From assembly GCA_037074705.1 (NCBI GenBank), contig CM073590.1:140883600-140947599 (forward strand): a stretch of DNA of 64,000 nt, written 5' to 3'. The position numbers were made by a program, and so were the translations under genes. Positions 22,171 to 32,466 of this stretch are shown here, piece after piece. Position 1 is the stretch's first letter, and every line of letters begins with the position of its first letter. The notes under the pieces are model-generated. The model had not been told where the DNA came from, ran no database searches, and worked only from the letters and a program-made list of their open reading frames with translations. The DNA comes from Zhengitettix transpicula (Eukaryota; Arthropoda; Insecta; Orthoptera; Tetrigidae).

Positions 22171-22842
22171 GTGAACTTAAATTCAAATCTAAATAATTAA
22201 TGTATCAGAAACATATCAGTGTTACAAAGGAAGCACAAAACTGATATTCGAAGATGTGACGAAAATAAACTATCTTTACATCATATTTTATGATGATAAT
22301 ATACAGTTGTAAATAGATACAAACATATTTAAGGCGCCAATGTAATAAATGGATTATATAATATAAATTTAGAATGTAACAAATGCTATATATACTTTTA
22401 AAATGTACAGTGGAATTGATAATATGACAATAAAAGTAGGTGATTAAATATTTCATAGGTATTTACAAATAAGCAATCCTATTTTCATTAAATAAGTACA
22501 CACAATTAAGTAAGACAATATAGAAAAATATCAAAATATTTCACACAGTATTAAAGAACTGACTCCCAATATTTTATGGTTATAAATGAAAGAGCAGATT
22601 CTCCCAAAGACAATTCTAGCTGGACTTTGCCATTGGTTGGACTAACACTTTTCAAATGAAAGTATTGTATCACTTAACGATAACCAATATTTTCCTTGTT
22701 TACAAATTCACTGGGAGCATTCTTTATTGGTGGCTGCCAAATACCAAACAGTGCCGTGTGTTCAAACGTAAGCTTTATAAGATTGGTACTTTGAACAACT
22801 TTTGTTTTGTCTATACGTCACATTGGGTAGGCCTACTTTTGG
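22171..22842. other. Intergenic, nothing recognised
   Basis: AT-rich sequence downstream of the spondin poly(A) signals. Short frames here have no recognisable domains. Confidence 0.4.
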
Positions 22843-24110
22843 AAACAGGCTACATGAGGGTAATCCACATGGTGGCAACTCACCTTTAATAGCATAGGGA
22901 GGGATTTAAAGAGGGTATGCGGAAAGGTGATGAAGGTAGCCAAGGGTTAACAAGGGCCCCCGGGCAGTATCCTACCTGGCATTTGCCTAAAAGTGATGCA
23001 TGAGAAACCCAAAAGCCTTGCTTCAGGTAGGTCAGGCATTGGGTACTTTTTCCACACCCTTCCGAGGGCGGGAGAGGGATTCGCTGTTGGGACACAGAAT
23101 TTCCTTCTCCGTTCCTCGACCAGTTAAGTTGCAGCTGGCCGACTATTCCAATAGCAACAGCGGACAACTCTCACCGTATGCTCAAGGTCTTCGACCCCGG
23201 AACATACACGTCTCAAAACAGGCCGAGGTGCCTCGGCTTGTGGGAACCTTAATTCAAAAACGGAGAGAGGAAAAGGCATCCCCAACCGTAGCCCGTTCCT
23301 GTCTCACCTACAAGGTACTGCCTGCGAGAGAACATCCCTCGCAGGTACTAACTGCGAGAGAATAGCCCTCGCAGACAGCGAAAGCACGTCACGAGATATT
23401 TTTTTTTTTAGGGTAACAGGCTACATGAGGGTAATCCACATAGTGGCAACTCCCCTTTAATTGCATAGGAAGGGATTTGAAAGGGAGATGCAGAAGGGAA
23501 GAGGAAGGTAGCCAAGGGTTAACTAGGGCCCCCGGGCTATAGTTTAAGGATCCTACCCGGCATTAGCCTAAAAGTAATGCAGGGAAAACCCTAGAAAAAC
23601 CTGCATCAGGTAGGTCGGGCATTTGGTACTTGTCCCACGCCCTTCCGATAGCGAGAGAGGAGTTTGTTGTGGGGACGCAGCATTCCCTTCTCCGTACCTC
23701 GACCAGTTTAGGACGCAGCTGGCCGACTATTTTTTTTTTTTTTTTTAGGGCAACAGGCTACATGAGGGTAATCCACTTTTGGCAACTCCCCTTTAATAGC
23801 ATAGGAAGGGAAGGGTAGAGGAAGGTAGCCAAGGGTTAACTAGGGCCCCCGGGCTATATTTTAAGGATCCTACCTGGCATTCGCCTAAAGAAATGCAGGG
23901 AAAACCCTAGAAAAACCTGCATCAGGTAGGTCGGGCATTGGGTACTTGTCCCACGCCCTTCCAATAGCGGGAGAGAAGTTTGCTGTGGGGACGCAGCATT
24001 CCCTTCTCCGTGCCTCGACCAGTTTAGGAGGCAACTGACCGACTATCCCAATGGGAATAACGGACAACTCTTACCGTATGCCCAAGGTCTGTGACCCCGG
24101 AAAATATAAC
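22843..24110 (-). mobile_element. Three head-to-tail poly(A) retroposon copies
   Basis: Three related units (about 22843-23398, 23413-23729, 23747-24110) all carry ACAGGCTACATGAGGGTAAT, AGGGCCCCCGGGC and TCAGGTAGGTC. On the minus strand each of the two rightmost ends in a poly(A) run (plus-strand T runs at 23399-23411 and 23730-23746) fused to the next unit. The shared part is about 350 bp and GC-richer than the surroundings. I read them as 5'-truncated 3' ends of a non-LTR element, or a SINE. The short frames inside are not conserved among copies. Confidence 0.65.
23322..23374. repeat. Two tandem hairpins in a retroposon
   Basis: CTGCGAGAG...CTCGCAG occurs twice, at 23322-23344 and 23352-23374, each a 7-8 bp stem with a short loop. 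They lie in the extended 5' part of the leftmost retroposon copy only. Confidence 0.8.
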
Positions 24111-25097
24111 AACAGACCATTTACCTTTTTGTTTTTGGTCGAGCGAGAACAATGTACAGAGATATCGAGAAGTTGGAGATGAGTTCACACTCTTTGGTTC
24201 TGCAGGGTTTGAGAAGGAAAAGTAATTCACATTAAAGGATTGAAGTTGTGCAGTAACTATGGAGACGCCAGTCTAAGTAACAGGTTTAATGTTTCCTGCA
24301 TTCTGAGAGCAACCGTCAACGACTTTCGACGTGGAAGTCATCTTGGGTTATAAGAACATAACATTCACCGCTGCCGCAGCAGCAAGGTTACGTCTGCGAA
24401 AGTAATCCAACGGAGGAGTAAATTGCATTAGCCGATCGCATAAGTTTTGATTAAATATGCACGAATGAAAAATTATTTCGTGTTATAGATGTGTCAACTT
24501 AGTGCTAAATTATTCCGCTTTTAATAATTAGGCACTATTGGAAACATAAATATAGCACAATAAGGGTCGGGTCAGAGTATTGGTAATAGTGTTGCTATTG
24601 TAGTATTATTAATATTGTACACAGTGATCTTTCAAAAATGCTGTTCTGATCAGTAGCCCCTATAGTAATTCATTAGTTGTAGAAAGAAAAAAAAGAATGA
24701 GAAAGAACAAAAGCAGTTGAACAGGAAACGAGTAAGAGAAAAAATATATCTGGTAGTTCAGTTACAAAAAGGAGTAAGAAGACGAAACAGTCACTGGGTG
24801 TGTAAGGTTTTAATCACATAAAACAGGGCTGAGATATACGTGTTGTATTTTACACTGTAACATGGTTGAACTGTTTACAGAAACACTGGCGAGATCTGTT
24901 AGCGGCGTCGTGAACTAAATACCAACAATACATTCTGATAAATAACACAACTCCCTTCTCACGATAGTTCACATTTCACTGATTAGTCTTTTTGGCGGTC
25001 TCGACGTTCTGCCGCTTTTGGACAACGTAACACCAAGATTGTAACTGTTGCCGTTGCTGCACTGTGTTGGCCTCGCCTTGTGATACAGGTTGGCTGG

Positions 25098-25445
25098 TTA
25101 ACTCCGTCTCCGGTTGAACCTAACTGGTTGGCGAGACGCTCTCGATCTCGAGTAATGCGCAGACTGGCTAGTTGTTCCTAACGGATTCAGATTAAAACGG
25201 TTTCTGCGAAGTTTTCCTTTTTGAGTCTCAACAGTGTATGATCGTGGGTTTGAATCTTTCTCAACTATCGTTAAGTTCCCTGCTGTCCGTTTATCTGTAA
25301 TCCAAACATCTTCTCCGGGTAACAACTCGCGGAGCTCACTCGCTCCGTGAGTGTCATTTTTGTGTTTTTGTCGAGATCGTCTATCATCTTCTTTCACCAG
25401 CAGGATCTTCTTATCAGGCAGCTTGGGTGTGTATGAGGTCACGTC
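25098..25445 (-). pseudogene. Ty3-type integrase C-terminal fragment
   Basis: The minus frame includes LRELLPGEDVWITDKRTAGN followed by PRSYTVETQKGKLRRNRFNL. This is the typical end of a Ty3/Gypsy polyprotein: basic linker, VWI(T/K)D, PRSYxVxT and RRNR. Catalytic integrase, RT and protease are missing. The upstream join near 25445 runs directly into an unrelated PLE sequence on the other strand. Confidence 0.75.
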
Positions 25446-25929
25446 GAATGTGGCCAGACAATTAAAACTATGGAAGAGAGAATGACCGAACATCTGAGGC
25501 GGTGGCGGCTAAAACAGCCGACAAAAGCCGCGGTGGCTGGACATGCAATTATGACCGGACACCAGATAAATCGCGAGAAAACTAGATTGCTATGCCACGT
25601 CGGTAATTTCTGGGACAGTGTTCTACTGGAAGCAGTAGAAATAAGAATACGAGACAATCTCCTGAACAGAGACACAGGGTACGGTCTCAGCCACGACAAG
25701 CCCAGGCTCGGCACGCTGGAACTTCACATGACGAGGGAGATGGTCACGTGAATCCCGAGTTCGACCCCGCCGGCCAGGTGGTAGGCGGCACCAACACTCG
25801 CCGCTCGAAGCCAGCTGGAGATACGAGCCCTTCAAAGAAACGGAAAGTGTGGTACGTCTCCGACAGCCCACCGCAGACTGAGGCGCCAGCCAATCAGAGG
25901 ACAACATACCCCCGCCGCTGCCGCAAGGG

Positions 25930-25937
25930 TATATAAG
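25930..25937 (+). promoter_or_regulatory. TATA box in PLE pseudo-LTR
   Basis: TATATAAG followed by GGGGG lies about 38 bp upstream of the hairpin motif, in an otherwise GC-rich stretch. This is the position expected of a PLE promoter. No transcript evidence is available. Confidence 0.4.
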
Positions 25938-25967
25938 GGGGTCCGATCACCTAACTCGACACTTCGC

Positions 25968-25999
25968 CAGAAGATGATGACGCTGCATGTCATCGAAAC
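25968..25999 (+). ncRNA. Hammerhead-like hairpin motif, PLE fragment
   Basis: CAGAAGA, one T, a perfect 6-bp stem GATGAC/GTCATC with loop GCTGCAT, then GAAAC. A second short inverted pair CGTCG/CGACG follows. The first element has CAG where a hammerhead core would have CUG. Confidence 0.5.
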
Positions 26000-26580
26000 G
26001 TCGCGTGTTATCGACGAGTTTACCCAGCTGGAAGCCCGAGAAACTTTTACTAACTTTCTACACCGGGAAAACCTTCGTTCTACCATCTTGAAAAGAAAGT
26101 TCTTAACTTTCACAGAGTTCTTGTCCAAGAATCACTAGGTATAATGTTTACTTGTTTCCTGTTGATCTTCTGAATAATTCTAGCACAGCTTATCTTAACT
26201 CATTTACCTCTGCCACCATGTGTTAGGTTTTAATTACATAAAACAAACAGAGCTGAGATATACGTGTTGTATTTTACACTGTAACGTGGCTGAACTGTTT
26301 ACAGAAACACTGGCGAGATCTGCTAGCGTCGTCGTGAACTTAATACCAACAACACATTCTGATAATACTACTGATTAATAACACACTGGGAAAGAAGATT
26401 CCAGTAGTGATGACAATCCAGAATGAATTTATTGTAACGATAAATGTTCTGTGAGTGGTGAAGGCTGGATTATGTGCCAGATTTGTAAACGCTGGGAACA
26501 TAAGCAATGCCCAGAAGTGTATGATGATGATCATTACATTTGCAATAGAAATAAATCCATAGCACGTAGAAATTTAAATT

Positions 26581-27190
26581 TATAAAATGTTGTCCTGATT
26601 TTAATTTCTAACCTTAAAATTTATATTTAAAAAATCTGTTAACTAGATTCAATTTGCATTTTTTCTTATGCAGTATGGGTTATAAAATACTGTTTATGAT
26701 AAAAAAACGTGTTTATACATATAAAGTGTTATAATGTCTCTAAAGTATATAAAAATGTCGTACATAAACACATGTAAAAATAAAAACTACTTTAAAATCT
26801 TATTAATAATTACTCAATAGTTCCATTTTATTTTGATTCGTTTCTTATGTCCCCTGAAGCGGCCGTCTCTCTTTCATTGCACGGCACGGCTCTGTAAGCC
26901 CGATTTGTTGCACAAAAACGAGACCGTCTGTTGAGCTTTAAGGGTGGCGCAAAGGGGTGAAAAGGTGTACTGCGCATTTCTCAGATATGTGCTCGGAAGC
27001 ACGGAGCTGTTACGTGGCCAGTTGACTGCACTAGCGGTAGCGCGTGTGACGCAAGACTGACAGTTTTAAGTCTTCAATATTGAAACAAAAATTCTTACAA
27101 ATTCTTACTAAATTAATTTATGAATTGTAGTACTTGCGCGCATATGCAACAGTCGCCATTGTATATTGAAAAGGGTGCCCAAAATGAATT
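26581..27190. other. Unassigned intergenic stretch
   Basis: No coding trace. A GC-richer patch at 26850-27065 suggests an old insertion, but I cannot name it. Confidence 0.35.
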
Positions 27191-29000
27191 GATTCAGGAT
27201 TGAAGTCAATGCTAGAGTTGAAATCTATTGGTCAAGAAAAAAACGAGTTGATATCATGTGGGGTATCGAATTGTAATTCCAAACAAATTTATAAAGAATA
27301 GTGCATGAGATTCACGGGTAGGACCAAGATGAAGTCTTATGCTAGATCTTATGGTACCCGAACCTCGATGAGGACATAAAAAAAAGTGTAATGTGTGTGC
27401 AAGCTTTCTGGCGGAACCTCCAAAGGTGATTTTAAAACTATGGCAAGATTGGTTTTAAGGACCTACTGAAGAATATATAATAACGGATGAATATATAAAA
27501 ATGACCAGATGTGTTTAAAACGAATAGAATTTCTTCAGAATTTATGATATAGAAAACTTTTTGAAGTCTTTGGTATTTCCAAATAAATAGTTAGAGATAA
27601 TGGTCCTCAATTTACAAGTTGATAATTTGTTTAAACTTAATGATAGGCCTATAGTTTATAAAAAAAATCATATTAAATGGGGCAACAAAAAACTAAAAAA
27701 AATATTTCTAGGTAGTAAATTTGCTATAGACATCTATACAGCAATTTGTTGTATTTTTGCTAGCGTATCGAATCACTTTCAAAGTTGAGGTTTTATTCAT
27801 GGATTAGTACTAGATTATATTTATTTAAACCTAATGATACCAATGTTAGATTGAAAGCCAAAGAGAAACAGGTGGGTAATAGAACACAAGTGTGGTGTTT
27901 CACCACCACTTTCGATTTTAATTGGTATTTAAATGATTAAATAAAAAATTTATTTTAAATAATTTATTTGTAATATACTCAAATAAAATTTTATAATGTT
28001 TAAAAAATCTAAATTTAATTAATTGTCATAATAGAGCAAAAAGAATATTCTTATATAGCTTCTAAATGGCGCGCTTAGACGAGGATGGTGTTCATTTACT
28101 TGAAAGGTTGGAAAAAGCCGATTCCTGCGTCCTCCCTGGTGAATGAAGTCGACACTCCTGTGTAAAGGTCCGGAAACTCGTTCAGAACCGAATTCTCTAT
28201 GAATCTGGATTTGACTGGCGTCGTGTCGTCTTCGAAGTGAAATAACGAACACGGGTTGGTCGCCAAAAATACGTTGTCTGACTGATCTGAACTCCTTTGG
28301 TAGTCACTTTTTTTAAATTGTGTTAATTGTTAGGAGCCACCTTACTCCTTCCTAGCAGCTAGCACCAATTCTGCCAGACTGCCTCTCCAGGTCCTCGTCA
28401 CCCTTTGCAACATTTGGAAGCTCCAGACAATATTGTCCTTCCATAGCCTGTCCGTACCTAATTAACCACCCTCGAATATTCATGCGTCTTGCCGGCACGC
28501 TTAACATAATTTAACAGGAAAATTCTTTTTGCTTGCCAGAGAATATAATAGTATGTAACGTTAAAATTTAAAGGAGGAAATGAGTGACCACACTAGTTTT
28601 TGAGTTTGGAGATGATGTGTATATCCGGAATTGCAAAGGAATGAAATTGAGAATAGACTTGAAGATCGCACTTACGAATTAAAATTAGAAAATGGGTTAA
28701 TTTGATGCAGACAAGTAGATCAGTTGCGAAAAGGTCATGTAAGTAATCAGAATGTGATACATGTAGATAAGGTAACTGACATTTCAAGCGATTTTGTTGT
28801 AACTGTTACGGAGAAAGTGTTACAGTTACTGAAAATACTCTAGCAGTTGTATGTCATGGGACTCCGAGCAAAGAGTATGAGTGAATGAAAATATAGACGA
28901 GCAACCAGAGACTAGAACAAGACCAAAGCGTAACATTACAAAACCCATTAGATGCTGGACATTTAAGTGGGGAAATGTCTATTATTGTTGTAACAATATT
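27190..29000 (+). pseudogene. Heavily decayed LTR-retrotransposon integrase region
   Basis: Around 27328-27350 MKSYARSYG resembles the integrase zinc-binding region. Around 27560-27620 the frame VFGIxK, stop, IVRDNGPQFTS matches the core with the second catalytic Asp (DNGPQF). Near 28905-28960 RTRPKRNITKP resembles the tail of such polyproteins. Many stops and frameshifts interrupt it. It may belong with the LTR-like copy at 29978-30853. Confidence 0.5.
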
Positions 29001-29399
29001 ACACGTTTTGTATCTTTTAGAAATGTTGGCATTATGGTTACGTCAATCGAGGATCAAAGTTTGTTAATGGAATAATATGTCCAGTAATTCTTCCTTCATC
29101 AGAAGTACAATGCTCACGATATCATAACAATAATGTACAATTGTTTTTAATTCGAGTATCAGCAATATGGAAATGTTAATACAATAAAAATACCCAGAAT
29201 CTAGAAGTTCAGGGTGATGGTTTTTAGACAGTGGGGACACTAAGCATGTGTGAAGCGATACTTTTTTGGAACAAGCTACGCACGAGGGCAGTATTGTATG
29301 CAGGGTCATGTGGTGGATTTGCAAATGCCGCCGCTTAATTAATTTTTTAAAAAAAATCCTTTGATCGTGATTTTTTAAAATACACAAAATAGTATTACT

Positions 29400-29977
29400 T
29401 CAAATCCCACGTATGTCGGTAACTGTCTCATTACTTTCAGAAGTCTAATGAGGGAGAGTTGCGAAAGCACTCTCGAATCGTGACTATTCTCGGTAGTGGG
29501 AGGAATCCTGCTAACAACTAACGTGGGAAGGTGAGGTGGAAGGGAGGGTGCGTGGTTCTCTTGTGCGTCCTTCTGAGAAGCTACCTTCCTGTCCTGCCAG
29601 GAGGTGGTGGAGATTGACTCAAGGCAGTCGTCCAGTCTTCTAGGGTGTGGAAGGTGTTGATGACCCCAGCACCAACCGCTCTCTTGGTTTGCTGAGGTGT
29701 CGAGTGGTGGTGAGGACTTGTCTCCACCTCTTAGTTTTCCGATGATGAAACCGCCTGGCGATAATTCTCCTGGTAGGAGATGCCCAACTTGAGAGCCATT
29801 CTGGGAAACTAGAATGCGTCGACAAGTTTCAATGGCCTTCGGACAAGTGAATCTCCACGCTGCTGCTCAGGCACTTGTGCTAACGGAGCTATGTGCGCGA
29901 CCGACCAAAGTCGTCCTTCGGGGAATTTGGTACCTCGGGATGCGTCAGGTCCTTGGTCTATCCTCCAGGGTCCCTAA
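29400..29977. other. GC-richer unassigned stretch before an LTR-like copy
   Basis: Composition differs clearly from the AT-rich surroundings and suggests retroelement sequence. No domain could be read in either strand. Confidence 0.3.
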
Positions 29978-30853
29978 TGTAATGCCAATTAATTAAGCCA
30001 TTAATTGTTTTTAAATAATTTGAATTGTTAGCGAACAGTTTGTATTATAGCGAGAGCGAGCAGAGCGACAATGAGTGGCGAGCTCTGTTCCTATTATTGA
30101 GGGTTCGGAATGGCGTTTTACGCGCGCAAAAGCATAGTCAGTTGGCAGTCAGCAGCGAGGAGCGAAATAGAGAAGTCGACGTCTAAGATCAGCCACGAGA
30201 GGAGAGACATTGCAAAAGTTAGTCTTCAGTCGACAGTCTAAGTCTACGAAAGGATAGACATTTAAAAATAAATCTTTACTGAGCTACTTTGCAGTTTCAA
30301 TCCAAATCGATAAGTAAATCGGTAAAAGACTATAAAAAATTCTGCAACTCGTAAGATTCCTGTAAGCAAGCAGTCATCAGAAAGTTGACCAATTTGTAGA
30401 GGATCATCCGAGTTCCTGGGAGTCTAGAAATTCCATTTCGACTTTATATAAGTGTAGACTCTGAGGAAAATTTAGAAGCTGTGTAAAAATTTTGCAATAT
30501 AGTGTACTTTTGAAGCGCTAAAAGAATGCTGGTACCAGCCGAACAATGTGTAAGTAACCAAAACCTTAATAAAATCTGTAAACGCTAACTAAAAGGGTAA
30601 TGTCAGATTTCATTCGTTTTTCTTGTAGCTTTTTTTCATTTATCAGCACATTATTTTGAAGTAAATTATTAAACTGTATTGTTAATAAGATCATTCAATA
30701 ATTTTCCCTGTAAGTCATCAAACCCAGTAAAGACCCTGAGATATTAAGAGAGTTCATTTGATTGGAATTGTTTGTAAATTTTAGAAGCCACAAATTAATA
30801 AACAAAATTTGTTTGTTAAATTTTAATTAATCACCTATCTTTTGTTTATTACA
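29978..30853 (+). repeat. LTR-like repeat, inverted family member
   Basis: It starts TGTAATGCC and ends GTTTATTACA, the reverse of the copies at 17546 and 30986, and contains AAACCCAGTAAAGACC, the reverse of their CTTTACTGGG block. The interior 30040-30560 (GCGAGAGCGAGCAGAGCGAC) is not shared closely. Right flank is ATAT; the left flank is not, so this may be a 3' LTR of the decayed element at 27190-29000. Confidence 0.5.
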
Positions 30854-30865
30854 ATATATGATATT

Positions 30866-30975
30866 AGAAAGGAAATGACATTGTCAAAAATAATTGCAAT
30901 ATTCCTTATGGCGCCATCGCTCTTCACTTTCAGGTAAGCCACAGCCTATCTCTCTTTCCTTTCCATAACAATATT
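30866..30975. repeat. Minimal PLE fragment with 5' and inverted 3' ends
   Basis: GACATTGTCAAAAAT matches the 5' region of the intact PLE (11917-11931). CTTTCAGGTAAGCCACAGCC and CTCTTTCCTTTCCAT are its 3' end inverted. It is wedged between two LTR-like repeats. Confidence 0.5.
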
Positions 30976-30985
30976 GCAATTATAT

Positions 30986-32259
30986 TGTAATAATCAAACA
31001 GGATGTCGAAATAAAAAAAATTAATATTTATAAACAACAAACAATTTATTTATCCAAATTTATCAATTTACACAATTTAAAATTATAAAAAGGATCTCAA
31101 TCTCTCATGGGTCTTTACTGGGTTTGATAACGGACAGAACATTTAAATAATCAAATAACCCAACATTTATCTTTAAATTAAATAGAAATATTTATTCGTC
31201 TAGTACATAGACGAAATTAATTATTGACAAACTTATTCTACCAGATTGATTTTAAATTTAAAAGAGTTATTTTATTAACACAAAAGAAAAGAACGATATC
31301 TGACTATCTTTTAATTCGGTTTACACATATTAATACCATAAAATTTCAACTTACGATTACTCAGGAAAATTTGGCTCGTTCGTACACACACACTTTATAT
31401 ACGGGGCGTTTTAAACACTGACTCTAACACACACTGTTGGTTTGACGAAAGCTGGTTCTCTGTTCGTGAAGGACGTATCACTTGCTCGTGGTGAAAACTA
31501 CTCGACACTGGAGGCAGTGTCCTGGTCTCCTACCATCTAAGACAGTGGTCTAATTTTGATATTACAAAAGATTAGACTTCAGCATACAAAAATGTTTATC
31601 GTTGAATATTTTGCTATTTCTCTCGCAGGCTGTAACTTATAAGTGGTCGCAGAGTAACTAACTCACTCACAATTCTCCAGTCTTGGTGCTCACAGCACCC
31701 CTCTCCCACTCTAACTCACTTCTCGATAATTGCAGTACGGCTCTCTAACTCTAACTAACTTCTCAAAATCTTATCTTCCGCTTATATACCCCAGTCTTCC
31801 TTTTTCCTTTGTTCCAAACTACGTCGCAACTGCCCGTTGACAGTTTCCTCCATTATCCCGAGATTTACATTATGCAGGTGCAGTTCCTTAGTTAGCAAAT
31901 AGCTAGCTACTCTGTCTTGTCCCAAAGCCGACAATCGAGACAGGTCTAATTTGTCTTTGCACCCTCAATTACTTTGGACTTGTCTTCTCACCCCCACAAG
32001 CACGTGCACTGTTCTAAATTCTCCAGACCGCCCAAACTGCACTCTCAATCCTAAGTAAACAACTTTACAACTTCCTCCGGCAGTCCAGCTCATTAATCAG
32101 CAATAATGCCTGCCTTAACAGATTTATTTTGCGACAGGCCACCTGCATGTGCATTGCTCTGAATTCTCAATACCAATCCTAAGTACACAACATTACAAAC
32201 TGTCCTCCGGCAGTCCAGACCATTAATCAGAAACAATGCCTGCCTTTCAAGGCATTACA
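30986..32259 (-). repeat. Solo LTR-like repeat, copy 2 of TGTAAT...ATTACA family
   Basis: It is 1,274 bp with ends TGTAAT/ATTACA and ATAT on each side. It is close to 17546-18863 throughout, with small indels. The right flank runs into (TA)n at 32260-32280. Confidence 0.6.
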
Positions 32260-32466
32260 ATATATATATATATATATATACACACAAAATTATTAGAAAG
32301 ATATAAACTACAAATCATTCAGGTACATACATTGAGTCACTAAGGACTTAAATTCTGGAAATAATACAAGCATTACCAAAACACTATATTGTTATATTAT
32401 TAAGTAGCAAACAACACTATTATATAATATACAGACAAAATTAAGTGATAAAATAAATACCACACA

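Larger units (their letters stand above)
25447..26010 (+). mobile_element. PLE 3' fragment (GIY-YIG tail and hairpin) inside the LTR element
   Basis: From about 25447 the plus frame reads ECGQTIKTMEERMTEHLRRW, then AAVAGHAIMTGHQI and FWDSVLLEAVEIRIRDNLLN, matching the second half of a PLE GIY-YIG endonuclease (GQT, EH, VAGHA...GH, LLEAVEI). It stops at 25749. About 220 bp downstream lie a TATA box and the conserved hairpin. Sequence and the N-GQT variant differ from the intact PLE at 8835, so this is another family. Confidence 0.75.
24799..26385 (-). mobile_element. Short LTR retroelement with perfect target duplication
   Basis: LTRs at 24799-24949 and 26219-26385 share long blocks (GAGATATACGTGTTGTATTT, TTTACAGAAACACTGGCGAG), begin TGTGT and end AACACA. 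CTGGG flanks both sides (24794-24798, 26386-26390), a 5-bp duplication. A purine-rich tract (GAGAAGGGAGT on minus) lies next to the left LTR, so the element reads on the minus strand. The internal region is only 1.27 kb and contains an integrase C-terminal fragment on minus plus an opposed PLE fragment on plus. It is defective. Confidence 0.85.
24600..26580 (+). pseudogene. Zinc-finger tail of a DNA transposase, split by an LTR element
   Basis: Right of the LTR element (26439-26580) the frame reads YCNDKCSVSGEGWIMCQICK, then RWEHKQCPEVYDDDHYICN, a C4HC3-like finger resembling the PHD-like C-termini of insect pogo/jerky-type transposases. Left of it, about 24675-24798, is a Lys/Glu-rich frame that could be the preceding region. 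Removing the insertion and one CTGGG copy would bring them together. An in-frame stop just before the finger shows decay. Family assignment is tentative. Confidence 0.4.

Noticed and set aside
22886..23365. 93- and 121-codon overlapping frames on opposite strands
   Set aside because: They fall in the tandem retroposon, are not conserved between its copies and carry no domain.
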